In this document: piece after piece, positions 22,912 to 35,104 of the stretch
How the letters are laid out: every line of letters begins with the position of its first letter
Numbering within the stretch: the first letter of the stretch is position 1
Source of the DNA: Sialis fuliginosa
Lineage: Eukaryota > Arthropoda > Insecta > Megaloptera > Sialidae
Reading direction: 5' to 3'
Assembly: GCA_961205875.1 (NCBI GenBank)
Contig: OY540809.1
Coordinates: 28,408,267 to 28,472,266, forward strand
DNA length: 64,000 bases
Notes under the pieces: model-generated
Database searches by the model: none
Told to the model about the DNA's origin: nothing
What the model saw: only the letters and a program-made list of their open reading frames with translations
Translations under genes and position numbers: made by a program

Positions 22912-23102
22912 CACAGCCACACACAAAAAAAAGTTAAGAACTTTTTCGGAGACCATTGTATTTTGTGGCTCTGAATCCGAATTTGAGGTCAAAATAGCAC
23001 CTTATCCGATTTATTTTGGAAATAACCTCAAAAAACCTAATTTTCATATACTCGAAAATTTGGTTCCCGAAAAAGTTCTATGCCTTTTTTATGTGGCTAT
23101 GT
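22912..23102. mobile_element. MITE with CAC(A)GCCAC-type ends
   Basis: Inverted ends share (c)atagccacat/acacagccacac, then gaactttttcgg against ccgaaaaagttc, then tggt against acca. The 191-bp unit produces an incidental 70-codon frame. Confidence 0.6.
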
Positions 23103-23689
23103 AATTTTTCTTATTTTCCCAATATCATCGTTATAGTATTAGTTTGTTTGAACTATTTTTTTTTGCAAAATGGAAATATAATTACTCATTAAAAAAATTT
23201 TTTGTGTAGGACAAATCTAATCTGTCAAAATGATGAATGCCGTTTTTCAAAATTAATGTACGTTATATTTATGTTTATAACTCTCTTATTCTTAAGCCCA
23301 AACAATTATCTCTATAAAACAAACAAACGATACAATATCAACTATCAAAACCGAAAATCATAGTTTTAGTTTCTATTTTTCAAAATTAATATTTAATTTT
23401 AATCGCTAAATCTTTAATGGATTCAAAATCACACGAAATTAAAACGAAACAGACGTAAATTTTTACAAAACGAGACTCGTTTTTGCAGATCTAGATTGTC
23501 AGTTATTATATCCGTGACGAGCTCTCGAGTCTACAAACACGGATAAAAGTTAATTATAAACAAATGTCTTGAAGAACATTAACCCGGCATCATCTCAAAA
23601 AAACAGATTTTCACATTTTATAAATATTTAAGCCATATAATTAAATATAATTAAAAAATTCAATTAATATATAGAATATTACATTTTGT

Positions 23690-24025
23690 ATAAGATAATT
23701 TTATATGCTGAAATTTTCCATTTATCCTTACATATTAAAAAACGCAACGTCTCTCTGTCTGTCTGTCCGTTAGTGCGCTTTTCACTCGGGGACCACTTAT
23801 CCGATTTACGTGTTTTGTTGTTTTTTTTTTAATTCACGTTCTTTACCCAGGTTTTAGTATATATTTTGTTACGTTAGGTAACATAAGGAATAAGCAGTGA
23901 CGATAATAGTAAATTAAGTCGGAAAAAAGTTTGCCGTTAAATATTGAACAATATTATGTAGTAAACAATTTTGTAGAGTAAAAAAATCTAAAATAAACTC
24001 AATATGCGAGTGAAGCCGCGGGCAC
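23690..24025 (+). repeat. Family B repeat, copy 1
   Basis: It contains tctctctgtctgtctgtccg, atccgatttacgtgtttt and ttgttacgttaggtaacata and ends near gcgagtgaagccgcgggc. An inverted relative at 31055-31280 continues at 32382. Confidence 0.7.
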
Positions 24026-24194
24026 AGTTAGTCATATAGAAGCGCCATCTTCTTAACTGTGCCAAAAACAAAAGTTTGCTGTATGTTAATGAAATAATTG
24101 AAACAATATAATAATATATACATTTGTAAATTAAAAATGAATTTCGCGTCTGAATGACATTTTAATTTGAAAGCGCTAATCCGCCACTGACAAC

Positions 24195-24440
24195 CAATAT
24201 AAATATTTGCTGCACTCTAACGTCTAATATTGTTTAATCTGATTGTCAGATCTTGTTTGGCTCGCGCACGGCCCGAGATTTATCTGCCTCCTAGACCTCG
24301 GCAACGTTAATTCATTCCAAGGCGCACTTGATACATATTTTGTATATAAGTCATGCCCGATGACGTCACAATAGTCAAGAAGCCTAGTGACATTCATAAG
24401 TCGATTCCAAAAATATTTCAACGTAATTATTTTCTGCTGC
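24195..24440. other. Unassigned GC-richer segment
   Basis: It is distinctly less AT-rich than its flanks and contains a perfect tgacgtca box (plus strand about 24361). A 65-codon minus-strand frame lacks any family signal, and no splice sites in nord phase were found. It could be a regulatory element in nord intron 2 or a TE remnant. Confidence 0.35.
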
Positions 24441-24850
24441 AGATAATTTGCGTACTTGAAAGATTTTTATGTTTTTATTTTTATAATGTTGTTAATTTAT
24501 GTACCTACACATATTTTAGAGGTCGCATTTAATTTATGTGCAATTTTATGATTATATCGGTTTCTATATTTGATTGTATGATATATAGGTAAAGTGTCAG
24601 TTTATTTCTATAGTTTATTATTCTAAATATTATAGTGTATAATAATATGCACGTGATTGGGTTATTATTAACAAATTCTACAGTCTTCGTTGTGATTTTC
24701 ATTGAAAGTACTAATTATAACTTACATTTTGCATCGATACTTTAGAAATCAGGGCGGAGGACATTTTGATAATGACTTTGAAAGCAAATATATGGTTAAA
24801 ATCAGAAGGTTTTTTTATCATTTTTGTTGTATTTTAGGAGACCTATATAA

Positions 24851-25545
24851 TAGAGTTGGGCATTTTAGTTCATGACCGAGAGTGCTCCTTATAGTTCAGT
24901 GGTCTTTAATGAACTAGTTCGTTCTTCTAGTTCTTTTAGTTCATAGAATTTTTTTCCGGGCTAAACGATGTCAATTTATTGATTTAGATATATTGGATTG
25001 TTAGATTTTTAATGTATAATTCAATTGTTTAATTAGTAATTTTGTATTATTATTTTTTCATCAAACTATAGAAATACATACTGCTACAATTTTTAATTCG
25101 TTATTAACTTATAAACAAGATTGATATTTTTAAATGTATTTGCAATAATTTTGTTTTAATCAAACCCTCGATATATATGAAAATTATGAAACATCTTCAA
25201 TGATATATTATTTATTGTATAGTTATTCAAGCAATATAGGTATTTCAATTTCATATAAGATCTGTGACATACCTTTTTGTTGATTGTCATAAAATAATAC
25301 AAAAATCATCCTTTTGACAGGCATATTGAATTCATGTGAACAAAAAAAATCAATAAAATATATCTTTAGTAAAATAAATTCAAAATTGGTAATAAAGTAT
25401 TGCAAACGTAAATTATTAAACAGTGTATTTGAAGTGTATCGGGAACTATTGAACTAAAAGAGCGGAGTGCATACGAACTAGTTCGTCTAGTTCTCGTGTG
25501 GGAGCGCTCTTTTGAACTAGTTCGTTCGTGAACTACACAAGTCTA
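24851..25545. mobile_element. Non-autonomous hAT element
   Basis: An exact 8-bp target duplication, ctatataa, flanks the 695-bp element (24843-24850, 25546-25553). Termini tagagttg and caagtcta are inverted with one mismatch. Near both ends lie repeated gaactagttcg blocks in both orientations, likely transposase-binding subterminal repeats. The middle is AT-rich and non-coding. Confidence 0.88.
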
Positions 25546-25665
25546 CTATATAAAGTCACCCTACTTGAGTACACTTTTCAATCTATGAAAGGGGAGTCCA
25601 AAAATCTCATATTTTCTGTTTTTGAGTAATCACTCTACGTCCGTATATTAAATTTCATCTTTATA

Positions 25666-26240
25666 CACTACCGTCCAAAAGTTTGGAAGTAAGTATATTT
25701 TTCTGTGTATCAAAACTTTATTATCAGTACGTTCGCGAAGAGACCGTTTTGAGGGTTTCGTACCTCAAAATGAAAAAACGGAACCCTTATAGGATCACTT
25801 TGTTGTCCGTCTGTCTGTTAGTTCGTCAAGACCCATTTTTCAGGAACGACTAAAGGTATCAAGTTGAAACAATATCAAATACTAAGATCTACAGCCTCAT
25901 AGTCCTGTAAAAATTCAAGTTTCTAACTTAATGCAATAAAAATATACGGCCTTTCAAAGCGTATTTTGATACTGACAGACTGACTGACTCACTGATCATC
26001 AAAACCAACTTCCCGTTAACCTAAAATCTTGAAATTTATTATTAGATATTAATTTCAACTTAATACCTCTAGCTAGTCCTCAGAAAAAGGATCTTGACGG
26101 ACAGAAGGACGGACAACAAAATGATTTTTTTTTTGCATTTTAAGGTACGGAACCCTAAACACGGTCTCTTCGAACGCACTGATAATAAAGTTTTGATACA
26201 CAGAAAAATCTACCTACTTCCAAACTTTTGGACGATAGTG
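25666..26240. mobile_element. Tc1/mariner-type foldback MITE
   Basis: TA-flanked, 575 bp. Ends cactaccgtccaaaagtttg and caaacttttggacgatagtg are of Tc1/mariner type. The inverted similarity continues about 190 bp inward (gagaccgt, cggaaccct, ttgttgtccgtctgtc and their inverses). Fragments of its inner part recur near 29285 and 42370-42850. Confidence 0.85.
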
Positions 26241-27189
26241 TAATTGAGAATTAGAGGGCTATGACACACAGACAGACAGACGGATATATGAACTAACCGA
26301 AACTATAAGGGTTCCTATTTTTCTACGGAACCCTAAAAAGTGCCAGGAATATAAAGGATATAAAATATAATACAAACAAATGAATAGGAAAAACATGTAT
26401 TCGCAAATCAACTCTTCTAAAGATATGACTGATCTCTAGTTTCGTTGATTTAATGTGTTATTACATGTCATTGTATTTGCTTATAAAAAAACTCTTTCGA
26501 GTTTAATTTGAAAATTATTAATCATTTTACTTCTTATTAATAGGAACCGTTCATATTTCTGGAATTGATTTGCACATTCATATTTATTTGACACATATTT
26601 GTATGTAACATATCCTCCTAAACTTTCTAAACTTTTTTTCATTTGTTTTAAATAGACGTGTACGCGATAAAAATAAACCTAGAATTTATGAATATAAATA
26701 TTAACATTTTTTCTCTTGTGTTAGTATGTATTGTATACAGTTTTAGACATATACTCTTTCTATTAGTTGTATTGGCTTCTTAATAGTTCTTAAAAAGTAC
26801 TTCACTACATCAAGTATTTTATACATAAATAAAAACAAAAATATTGTGGTATATTCACAAAAATAAATTTGAAATTATAATGAATCTGGCAGTCACATGT
26901 TTTTTGCACAATCGAAATTCGTTTTTATTAATATTTCATGTAATTTTTTTAACTTCTTTATCATGTTTCAAATTTAAATTTTTTGGCAATTGGAATTGTA
27001 TATATTTATACATTTTTTATCTAGACTTTATGAAAATTAAGTGGTTTTGAATTGAAAAACAATACAAACGAAATTTTATAAGCACAACATACCTATACAA
27101 CTTTTAGCCTTAAATTTTTGTATTTCTATAATTATATTATTTTAATTTCATAAATTAAATAAATTAACAATTATCAATAATTTCAAAAT

Positions 27190-27540
27190 TCTAAGTGACT
27201 AACTCATCAACACCCAACTCAAACCCCTGGACCTAAAAACGATAAATTTCAGGAGTGTACTTTTTAAGACGTGAGCATCCATTAAAAAGGGATTTTCCGA
27301 AATTCAACCCCCAAGGAAGTGGGGGAGTGTTAATTGGGGTAAATTGTTCCAAAGAGTTCACTTACTGATTCATCAACGCTTAGCTCAAAACACTAATCTC
27401 TAAAAAGAGATTTTTCGAACTTCAACCCTTAATGTTGGAGAAAGAGGTGTTAAACTTTATTTTTAATATTACTCTTAAAGGTAAAATAAAAACATATACA
27501 ACGCGAGTGAAGCCGCGAATGAGTCACTGATCATTCATAT
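27190..27540. repeat. Repeat remnant ending in gcgagtgaagccgcg
   Basis: Duplicated blocks (ctgattcatcaacgct- and actcatcaacaccc-type, cgaaattcaacccccaag and cgaacttcaacccttaat) lead to acgcgagtgaagccgcgaat, a terminus style widespread in Lepidoptera. Confidence 0.5.
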
Positions 27541-28304
27541 TTAAAATATAGTCATACACAAATAAATTCTTCCAAGTATTTTTACAATTACTAAATAGTT
27601 TCATTTTCAACACCTTTGCAACTAAAAACAAGTTTATTTTCAAATTATTTATTTTAATCATCGGTAGACAAAAAATCTGATAATGTTAATTTACTGTATA
27701 AAATTACATATTTAATAAATAGAAAAAATAATGCTTCGTCAATGTCTGTAAATGCTCTAACAGTGTCGAGTGCCGTCGTTTCGTCTCCTATTACAGTGAA
27801 CATCTTTATAAAAATAGTATATACTGAAATATAATATATGTTTAAACAAAAATTTAATTTAATTATTATTATATAATTAGTTTTCTGCTAACAAAATAAT
27901 AACATAAGTATAATATAGTTTCTACATTACTTTCAACTTTTTTATATTCAATATTACATCTATCCAAATATCTTTAAAATAGTTTTAAAAATATTTAGAT
28001 GACTTTTAAAATTGACAGAAGTTAACATCCGTTTCTGATTTAGTGAAGCTCTCTAAACATAGAAGATGCACGTCTACTCGATATAGGAACTTTAAAAATT
28101 TTATATTTTTAAGATTTACCGGTAAACACATCTTCCTCATACTCGATTCAGATACCGAGCTACCATGGGACTTTCTTATTCGTAATACTGAGAGTGAACA
28201 GTGTAGGCGATTCTAATTAATTATTTTAAAAAATTCTTTCTGGCTAAATCATGAATGTTGGAATAAATTATAGTTAATAACATACTCGACAGTTTTTATT
28301 TAAA

Positions 28305-28486
28305 ACATTTTTTTTCTTATTTCACAAATAATTCAAAATTGAGAAAATACATATTGTAAAGAATATTGCTTCCTCGCAATATCGAAGATACAGCTTCTCG
28401 TATCTTCGATATTGCGAGGAAGCAATATTCTTTACAATATGTATTTTCTCAATTTTGAATTATTTGTGAAATAAGAAAAAAAATGT
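28305..28486. repeat. Perfect palindrome, 86-bp arms, 10-bp spacer
   Basis: 28305-28390 and 28401-28486 are exact inverted copies, checked block by block, with spacer cagcttctcg. The arms contain the start of a family A repeat plus about 64 bp of its outside flank. Confidence 0.95.
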
Positions 28487-29215
28487 GATCATTTCAGATT
28501 GAGACAAAAAATGTTCTCCGATTTCAAAATTTTAAATTGATTTATCCGTTTCACGTCAAGGCAAACACTTTTCGTTCCGTGTCTGTCTGTCTGTGTGTCC
28601 GTCCGCCCGTCTGTCACCTGAATCCTTGTCACACGCGTAACTCATGAACCAGTGAACCGATATTATTGAAATTTGGTCGGATCGTTGGGTCTGGATTGAG
28701 GACGGTCCCATTTCAAAATCATTAAAATCGTGTGTAAAGGGGAGGGGTGACACCCCAAAATATTAATTGTTTCAAGATATCTCAAGAACGACACATGTTA
28801 CGTAAAAATTGTATAGAATATTTTTTGTAGAGTATTAAGTTTCCTATAATATGGTTCTACAACGTTTGTTGTAAAATATTCCCTTACAAAGATTTATCTC
28901 AATTTATTTTAAAAATTCGTGTTTTGTTTTTCAAAATTCATATTGCTTGGATATACTAAATGTCATTTTGACGTTTTAAATATCATTTTGACATTGGTCA
29001 AAAAATTAAAAATATACGAAAAAATAATCAGGTGTGTCTTGAGAAAAATTTCGAACTAATATTTTTTAGTAAAATTATATAAAAATTAAATAGTAAACCA
29101 ATTCCAGGCAATTTATCTCAACATTATCGGTTTTTATTTAAATTGTTCAATAATTAACTACTTTTGGTGAATTTGGCACAAGGAAGCACTGTGCATTTAC
29201 TTTGTAGATGTTTTT
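28369..29215 (+). repeat. Family A repeat, copy 2, disrupted by the palindrome
   Basis: Normal copies continue gaagatacgagaagct-tgtgatc. Here the right palindrome arm replaces 'gagaagct' before tgtgatcatttcag. The rest of the copy runs to the usual gcactgtgcatttac tail. Confidence 0.8.
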
Positions 29216-30479
29216 AATGGTTTGTCGTTTTTCGGTTTTTGGTTTAAAAACGCGGTGTTACGGTTCGGATATTTCAGTTTCAGAAACCCTAGCTGTGTCA
29301 TACAGACAAACAGACGGACAGCAGAACAAACTATAAGAGTTTCTAGTTTTCTATACAAAACCCTAAAAAATAAAAATTGTTAAATACGATCCTGTATATA
29401 TCATTGCTTAACAATACTCTCAAGAAACTGGATAAGATCAAAGAGACATGATGGCACAAAAAGATGCGTCGACGAACGAAAAGTGGCCACAATACCATAA
29501 GAATACGTTGTTTTGTTTGATTTTCAAATACTTTCTCAGATGCCAAATGCTATCTATATATAGACTGCATACGATCCATGCATCTAAACTTTTGTAGGAA
29601 ATTCGAATAATATATATCTTCCAGTCTCACTGATCTTTATTTTTACTTTTGCAATATATATTTAGATTCTTAACGGTAATAAATCGTAAATACATTTAGT
29701 TGTCATGTTAGAAAATGAAAAAAAACTTATTCTCAATTTCACCAACTATAGTCACCTATACAATTTATCTCAAACTGTGAAATAACTATTCATTCAGCTA
29801 ATAACTTGCAAATTATCTTTGTGAAAATATACGAAAAAAATTAATAACACAATTTAAAATTAGTAATTTTACAAAACATAGAAAATTTGATGTACCTACA
29901 TTTCTAAGTTACTAGAAATTTAAACAGTTGGCTCCAATGAAATTATTTTTTATTAAAAAATGTTGTCCTTGGACTCGAATGGTCCCTTTAGACAGCCATT
30001 ATAAGTTTAAAAAACTATTTTTTTTCATTGTTATTAACACGCGTTTTTTATCTGTTTTATTTTGTTGTTCGTGGACGTTTTTGAGTTGATTATCATATTT
30101 ACACTGTGATTTAATACCTTCTAAGGTAACCCACGTGTCATCAAAGCATCGATCAGAGATAACGTATTGGTGGCAGCATATACATATATTACTTAACTCT
30201 GGTTGTTTCTATTTTTTTATTACCAGATTTTTTTTAAGTTTAATTAATTATTTTGTAAATAATGAATATTTGTTGATGAGTAACGGGATGTGTTTTTTTT
30301 TTTTTTCAAAGTTTAGAATTATTTTTCCCCAGTGAAATTAAATAATGACAGATAATAACTATTTGTTTAATTAAACCGGGCATAATAATAAAGAATACTA
30401 TTTAAAATAGAGAAAGCTGAAAGGATCATAAGTTAACAAAAAATACGAAACTTATTCAGAAAAAAAAAAATAACTGAAA

Positions 30480-30770
30480 CTTTTATTATAAGTTAGCTGT
30501 TCCCACGGCTTCGCTCGCGTGGACTACAAAATTATTGTTTAGGATTTTTGAAAAATATAGTTGAATTAAGTACAAACACGATTAGTTATTATTGTAATAA
30601 TAACTAATCAACACTTAAATTACCTAACAAAAACGACTAAGAACAAAAAGTACAAATAATTTTTCTTCTGTTTAAATTTAAAGCGCATGTGAATCGTTCC
30701 CTCTGCCCCGCTCCGTTGCGGCACTTGTTCTTTAGTACTTATTGAAACTTATTTCCTAAGCTAAAAGACC
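30480..30770. repeat. Repeat remnant with lepidopteran-style terminus
   Basis: It starts near agctgttcccacggcttcgc, the inverse of the gcgagtgaagccgcg terminus seen elsewhere. It contains a perfect 14-bp-arm hairpin at 30580-30609 (gattagttattatt, 2-nt loop). Confidence 0.5.
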
Positions 30771-31054
30771 AAATTGGATGCTATAAAGGGCAAATTATAT
30801 CTACATTAAGTACTTATGATGATAAAATCATTTATTTCGATAAGGATTAATATTTTGCAGGTTATAAGTCTACGTAAACAGAACCCAGTCATTTTTAATT
30901 TTCTTTGTAACATATAAAAGCAGTCATTGGGGCATAAATATAAAAGTTAGATATATGGTATCGCGGACTTTATTTTAGATCTTTTGACTCTACACAATTC
31001 TTTACTACCTACATTATTTTGTCCAATATTTAACGGGTTAGGTAATGTATTGTA

Positions 31055-31280
31055 AAAGAGCGCGCCGGCGGCAAACTTTTTTCCGACTTGACTAACTATT
31101 ATCGTCACTGCTTATTACTTATGTTACCTAACGTAACAAAATATATCCTATAACCTGGCTAGAGAACATACATATCTATGAATTAAAAAATACACGTAAA
31201 TCGGATAAGTGGTTCTCGACGAGTTATAAACACACTAATGGACGAACAGACATACAGCCAAAGAGACGTTGAGCTTTATA
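31055..31280 (-). repeat. Family B repeat, copy 2, interrupted
   Basis: It is the inverse of 23740-24020 (cttattacttatgttaccta, tacacgtaaatcggataagt, gagacgtt). It is broken at 31280 by the foldback element and resumes at about 32382 with aatatattaagg. Confidence 0.7.
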
Positions 31281-32381
31281 CAGGTGGTCCGGTTTGGGAT
31301 TCAGATATTTTAAGAGCTGATTCCTTGGCTTATTGTGAGTAAAATATTGTACGGGAAGGTGTAATCTATCTTCAACACCTTCTGAGCTACAGAGAGTAGT
31401 ATTTACAAAGATTATCTCATAACTTCCAAAGTAACGTAACTAGAGTAACCAAAATGAGTCAGTTGCATAGGTAATTAACTAACGTATTTTCAGTATTAGC
31501 ATTATTGCTACCCGGTTTTTCCAGTTCAGAGTTATTGCTCATCAAAGTTAAAAAATATATTTATTTTTTTGAAAATTTTTATGAAAATGACATTTTCCCC
31601 AAAAGTACCTATAATATGTGGTATTTTTTATCATTATTTTTGTGTATTATAATTTTACCTACAAATTCACTACACAAAGTTTGAAACTGGGTCTTACTAC
31701 AGTTTTCCAGTTATAAATTTATCTAATTACATAATTCCCAAAGTGACTATTTTGCTACCTACCCTATGAAATGAAATTTTTTTTGTTTATAATTACATAA
31801 TTAATTTTGAAATAATGTAAATTAACATTAACAATAAAATTATATAATTATAGACAAAAAAAATTTATGATTCTTTTATTTAATAGGGTAGGTAGCCAAA
31901 TAGTCACTTTGGGGATTATTTAAATAAATTTATAACTGGAGAACTGTAAGACCCAGGTCCAAACTTTGTATGGTGAATTTGTAAGTAACATTATGATACA
32001 CAAAAATAATGATAAAAAATACCACATATAGGTACTTTTGAGGAAAAATGTCCTTTTCACAAAAATTTTCAAAAAAAAAACATATTTTTTGACATTGATG
32101 AGTAATAACTCTGAACTGGAAACACGACTAGCAATAACGCTAATACTGAAAAATACGTTAGTTAATTTCCTATGAAACTGATTCATTGTAGTTGCTCTAG
32201 TTAAGTTACTTTGGTTATGAGATAATCTTTGTTTGTAAGTACTACTCTGAAGGATGTTTTTAAACAGCCTGTAGCTCAAAGGGTGTTGAAGATAGACCCC
32301 ACCTTTCTGTACAATGTTTTACTCACAATGAGCCAAAGAATCAGCTCTTAAAATATATGTAGCCCAAACCGAACCACCCTG
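31281..32381. mobile_element. 1.1-kb foldback element
   Basis: Two arms of about 450-500 bp are inverted (caggtggtccggtttggg against cccaaaccgaaccaccctg, then cttggcttattgtgagtaaa and so on), separated by a short AT-rich loop. The left end follows TA. Frames such as 31920-32279 are incidental to the arms. No transposase is present. Confidence 0.85.
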
Positions 32382-33517
32382 AATATATTAAGGATTAATT
32401 GACAACCGACATTTCTTAAATGAATTAACCCTTTTTACGATGATTTATTTAGGATTCTAATCTAACTCTATAAAAACATACAATAGGTATGATATGAAAG
32501 ACAATGAATTTAAACTTCGAATAAGACTTTTGAAATGTACATATGTAAGTAAATTAATTATATGCATATGTAGTAACTCTTTTTTGGCTTATTTACATAA
32601 ATCTGTCTTGTGAAATGAAACCTATTTACTATAATTAGCTACTTTTTAATCATAAAGTTATTTGGGTCATATATTTATTTAATCTATTATTGTATATCAA
32701 TCTTCCAAATTTTAATAACCATATTAACCTAGGAAATAAAGGAAAAATCTATGTCAAGATAGTAATGTTTGATCAACCCCATCTTTCATGTTTTAGAATG
32801 ACAATAAAATGCATTACAAACAATTTATTTTTTTAGTCATGAAAAATTCCAGTTTAATTAGTTCTAAATTTTGCTCTTTTAAAGTAATAAAATTTTTATA
32901 TCGGAGAACAATTTTTTTACTTATTTTAAAACGACCACAAAACTCGAGGTAGCAATAATACCTTAGGTATGTTCCAAAATTAGAAAAAAATACTAACAAT
33001 AGAATTTTATCTGAACTGAATCTAAAAAGAAATATTATTTTTAATTAAATAAAAATAGAACACAATAATCTGGACATTGATGTAAACATGAATTATTAAA
33101 GAATTGATCTCACACTATTAATACAGTTATAAATATTCTCAAGGTCTGTGTAAAAGAGTCACACAACATAAAACAAAACATCTTTATAAGCACGCGGCGG
33201 AATCGCGGACTTCCAAATAGGATTGTTTTTTTTTTCTTCTTTATTTTACGGCGCTTAACAAGTAGGTCTTTAAAGCAAGACTGAAAGAACAAACTGTATT
33301 TTCATAGTATGTATGTATGTATATTAAGGAGGAACTGCTTTTAAATTACAATACACTTAAATTATAATCAGGGAAACCAACCGCAATATATAGCAATTCG
33401 ATTTTTGGTTTATAATTCAAGAAAATCATGTTGGTATTTGAAATAAACAATTTTATTTAACTTTTAAAAATAGTCCCAAAATTCATAATAACGGAAACAA
33501 CTCAAAAAGGTAATATA

Positions 33518-35018
33518 CAGGATGATTCAGCACTGTCGTGCCAAAATAGAACAGTATATTGGGAAAAATATTTTAAGCAAAAAACATTACATGAACTTTT
33601 GTCTGGAAATTTTTCGTGAGGGAGCTACGATACTATATTTTAAGAACCCATTGTGCTACACAGAGAGAAAAATCATGATAATTTTTTTACAGAAAATCTT
33701 ATAAAATGAATTTTATTTAAATCGGATAACTTTTGAAATATATTGGTCGCCATATTGGATCCGCCATTTTGAATTTTTAAATTTTTATAAAAAATTTGAA
33801 ATCAGTGTCGCAATAGAACCTTATAAAATGAATTTTATTTAAATCGGATAACTTTTGAAATATACATATTAGTCGCCATATTAGTTCCCCCATTTTGAAT
33901 TTTTGAATTTTTATTAAAAATTTGAAATCAGCGTCCCAAAAAACCCTTATAAAATGAATTTTAATTAAATCGGATAACTTCTGGACTTTTGGCCGTAGAA
34001 CAGGGTCTCCCGGCCCATAGTGCGTCGTCGAATAATATCAAAGATACACGAAGATACACGACCGTCTCCGACCTTTACTTCTTTGTTTATGTTGATAGTA
34101 AAATTTGCTTTGTTTCATAACTTTCTATTAGAATTTATCGAAAACCATAAATCTGAGATCTAGACATGATACGTATGATTTTTAGAAAATCGTTTTACAA
34201 ACAAAATAAGCTCATACAAACATCTCCACGATTAACAGTTCATAAGATATTACTTTTTTAGTTTTTGTGTTCTCAATATAATTGGTATCTTGTCTTTTTC
34301 TTTCTTTCTGCTTTTACCAGATAGTTTTGAAAAAATTATAAAACAGCATGGTAAAATATATTAGACCGCCTAAGATTTTACAACTTAAATAGTAATTTTT
34401 TTAAGAAAAACCATTAAAAAATACAAATTTGTCGAGATTGGAACTTTTTACTGTGCTGTGTTTTACAAATTTCTCTGGGCTGTATTTAAAAAAATAATAT
34501 TGTTTCCTTTAAATTTTATATTAAGAATTTAATTTTTCTTATTTTACCGTATAAAATTGACCATATTCGCGAACACATCGTTTACAGTAATTTTTCTAAG
34601 ATTTTTCTCTCCGTGTACAGTTATGAAATTTTCTACAGGGCGTAGTATTATTAAGTGTTATCTTTTTCCTGTATCAACCAATAGTAATTTACACCAGGGC
34701 TGTATGGGGCCGGAGGGCCCATTGATTTTTATCTAGTATTTTTTTGTTCTTTAAATTATTCCTGAGTTGAGCACTTATATACGATTGTATGACAAAAAAT
34801 ATACAAAAATCGCTCATTTATCATAGAATAAACCATTTACAAAAAATTACAAAAGAAAACATGCAGAATTTTACTTAATACGAATGCTTCAAATTACACA
34901 AAATAAATTAATATTCTTGTTCTATGAAAAAAATAACATGTTCAAATAATGTTTGTTGCTTAAAATATTTTTCTCAATTTACTGTTCAAGTTTGGCACGA
35001 CAGTACTGAATCACCGAT
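33518..35018. mobile_element. 1.5-kb TIR element with internal tandem repeats
   Basis: Ends gatgattcagcactgtcgtg and cacgacagtactgaatcacc are inverted, followed inward by paired gaacagta/tactgttc and ttttaagcaaa/gttgcttaaaa. The interior holds a 2.3-unit tandem repeat but no transposase. Confidence 0.75.
33698..33990 (+). repeat. ~124-bp tandem repeat, 2.3 units
   Basis: Units start ttataaaatgaattttattt near 33699, 33821 and 33945 and contain ggtcgccatattgg and ccattttgaatttt. Units differ by a few per cent. Confidence 0.85.
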
Positions 35019-35104
35019 TATACTGAAATACAGGGTGTATTGTTCGGCGATACGAATATTTTGAAGGAAGGTAGTGAGTTATTTGGAAGTGATTTAAACA
35101 AATA

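Noticed and set aside
24224-24421. 65-codon minus-strand frame tested as an extra nord exon
   Set aside because: Exon 2 and exon 3 already join in exact phase with continuous NDNF-like sequence; adding this would break it.
28556-28753. Possible small conserved protein in family A copies (also 47114-47395)
   Set aside because: Kept only as a query in findings. The region is a repeat with TGTC microsatellites, other copies break the frame, and no start context is shared.
31920-32279. 119-codon minus-strand frame
   Set aside because: It lies in one arm of the foldback element; the other arm does not keep the frame open.
33698-33990. Regularly spaced repeats considered as a CRISPR array
   Set aside because: Units are directly adjacent with no unique spacers, and the genome is eukaryotic.
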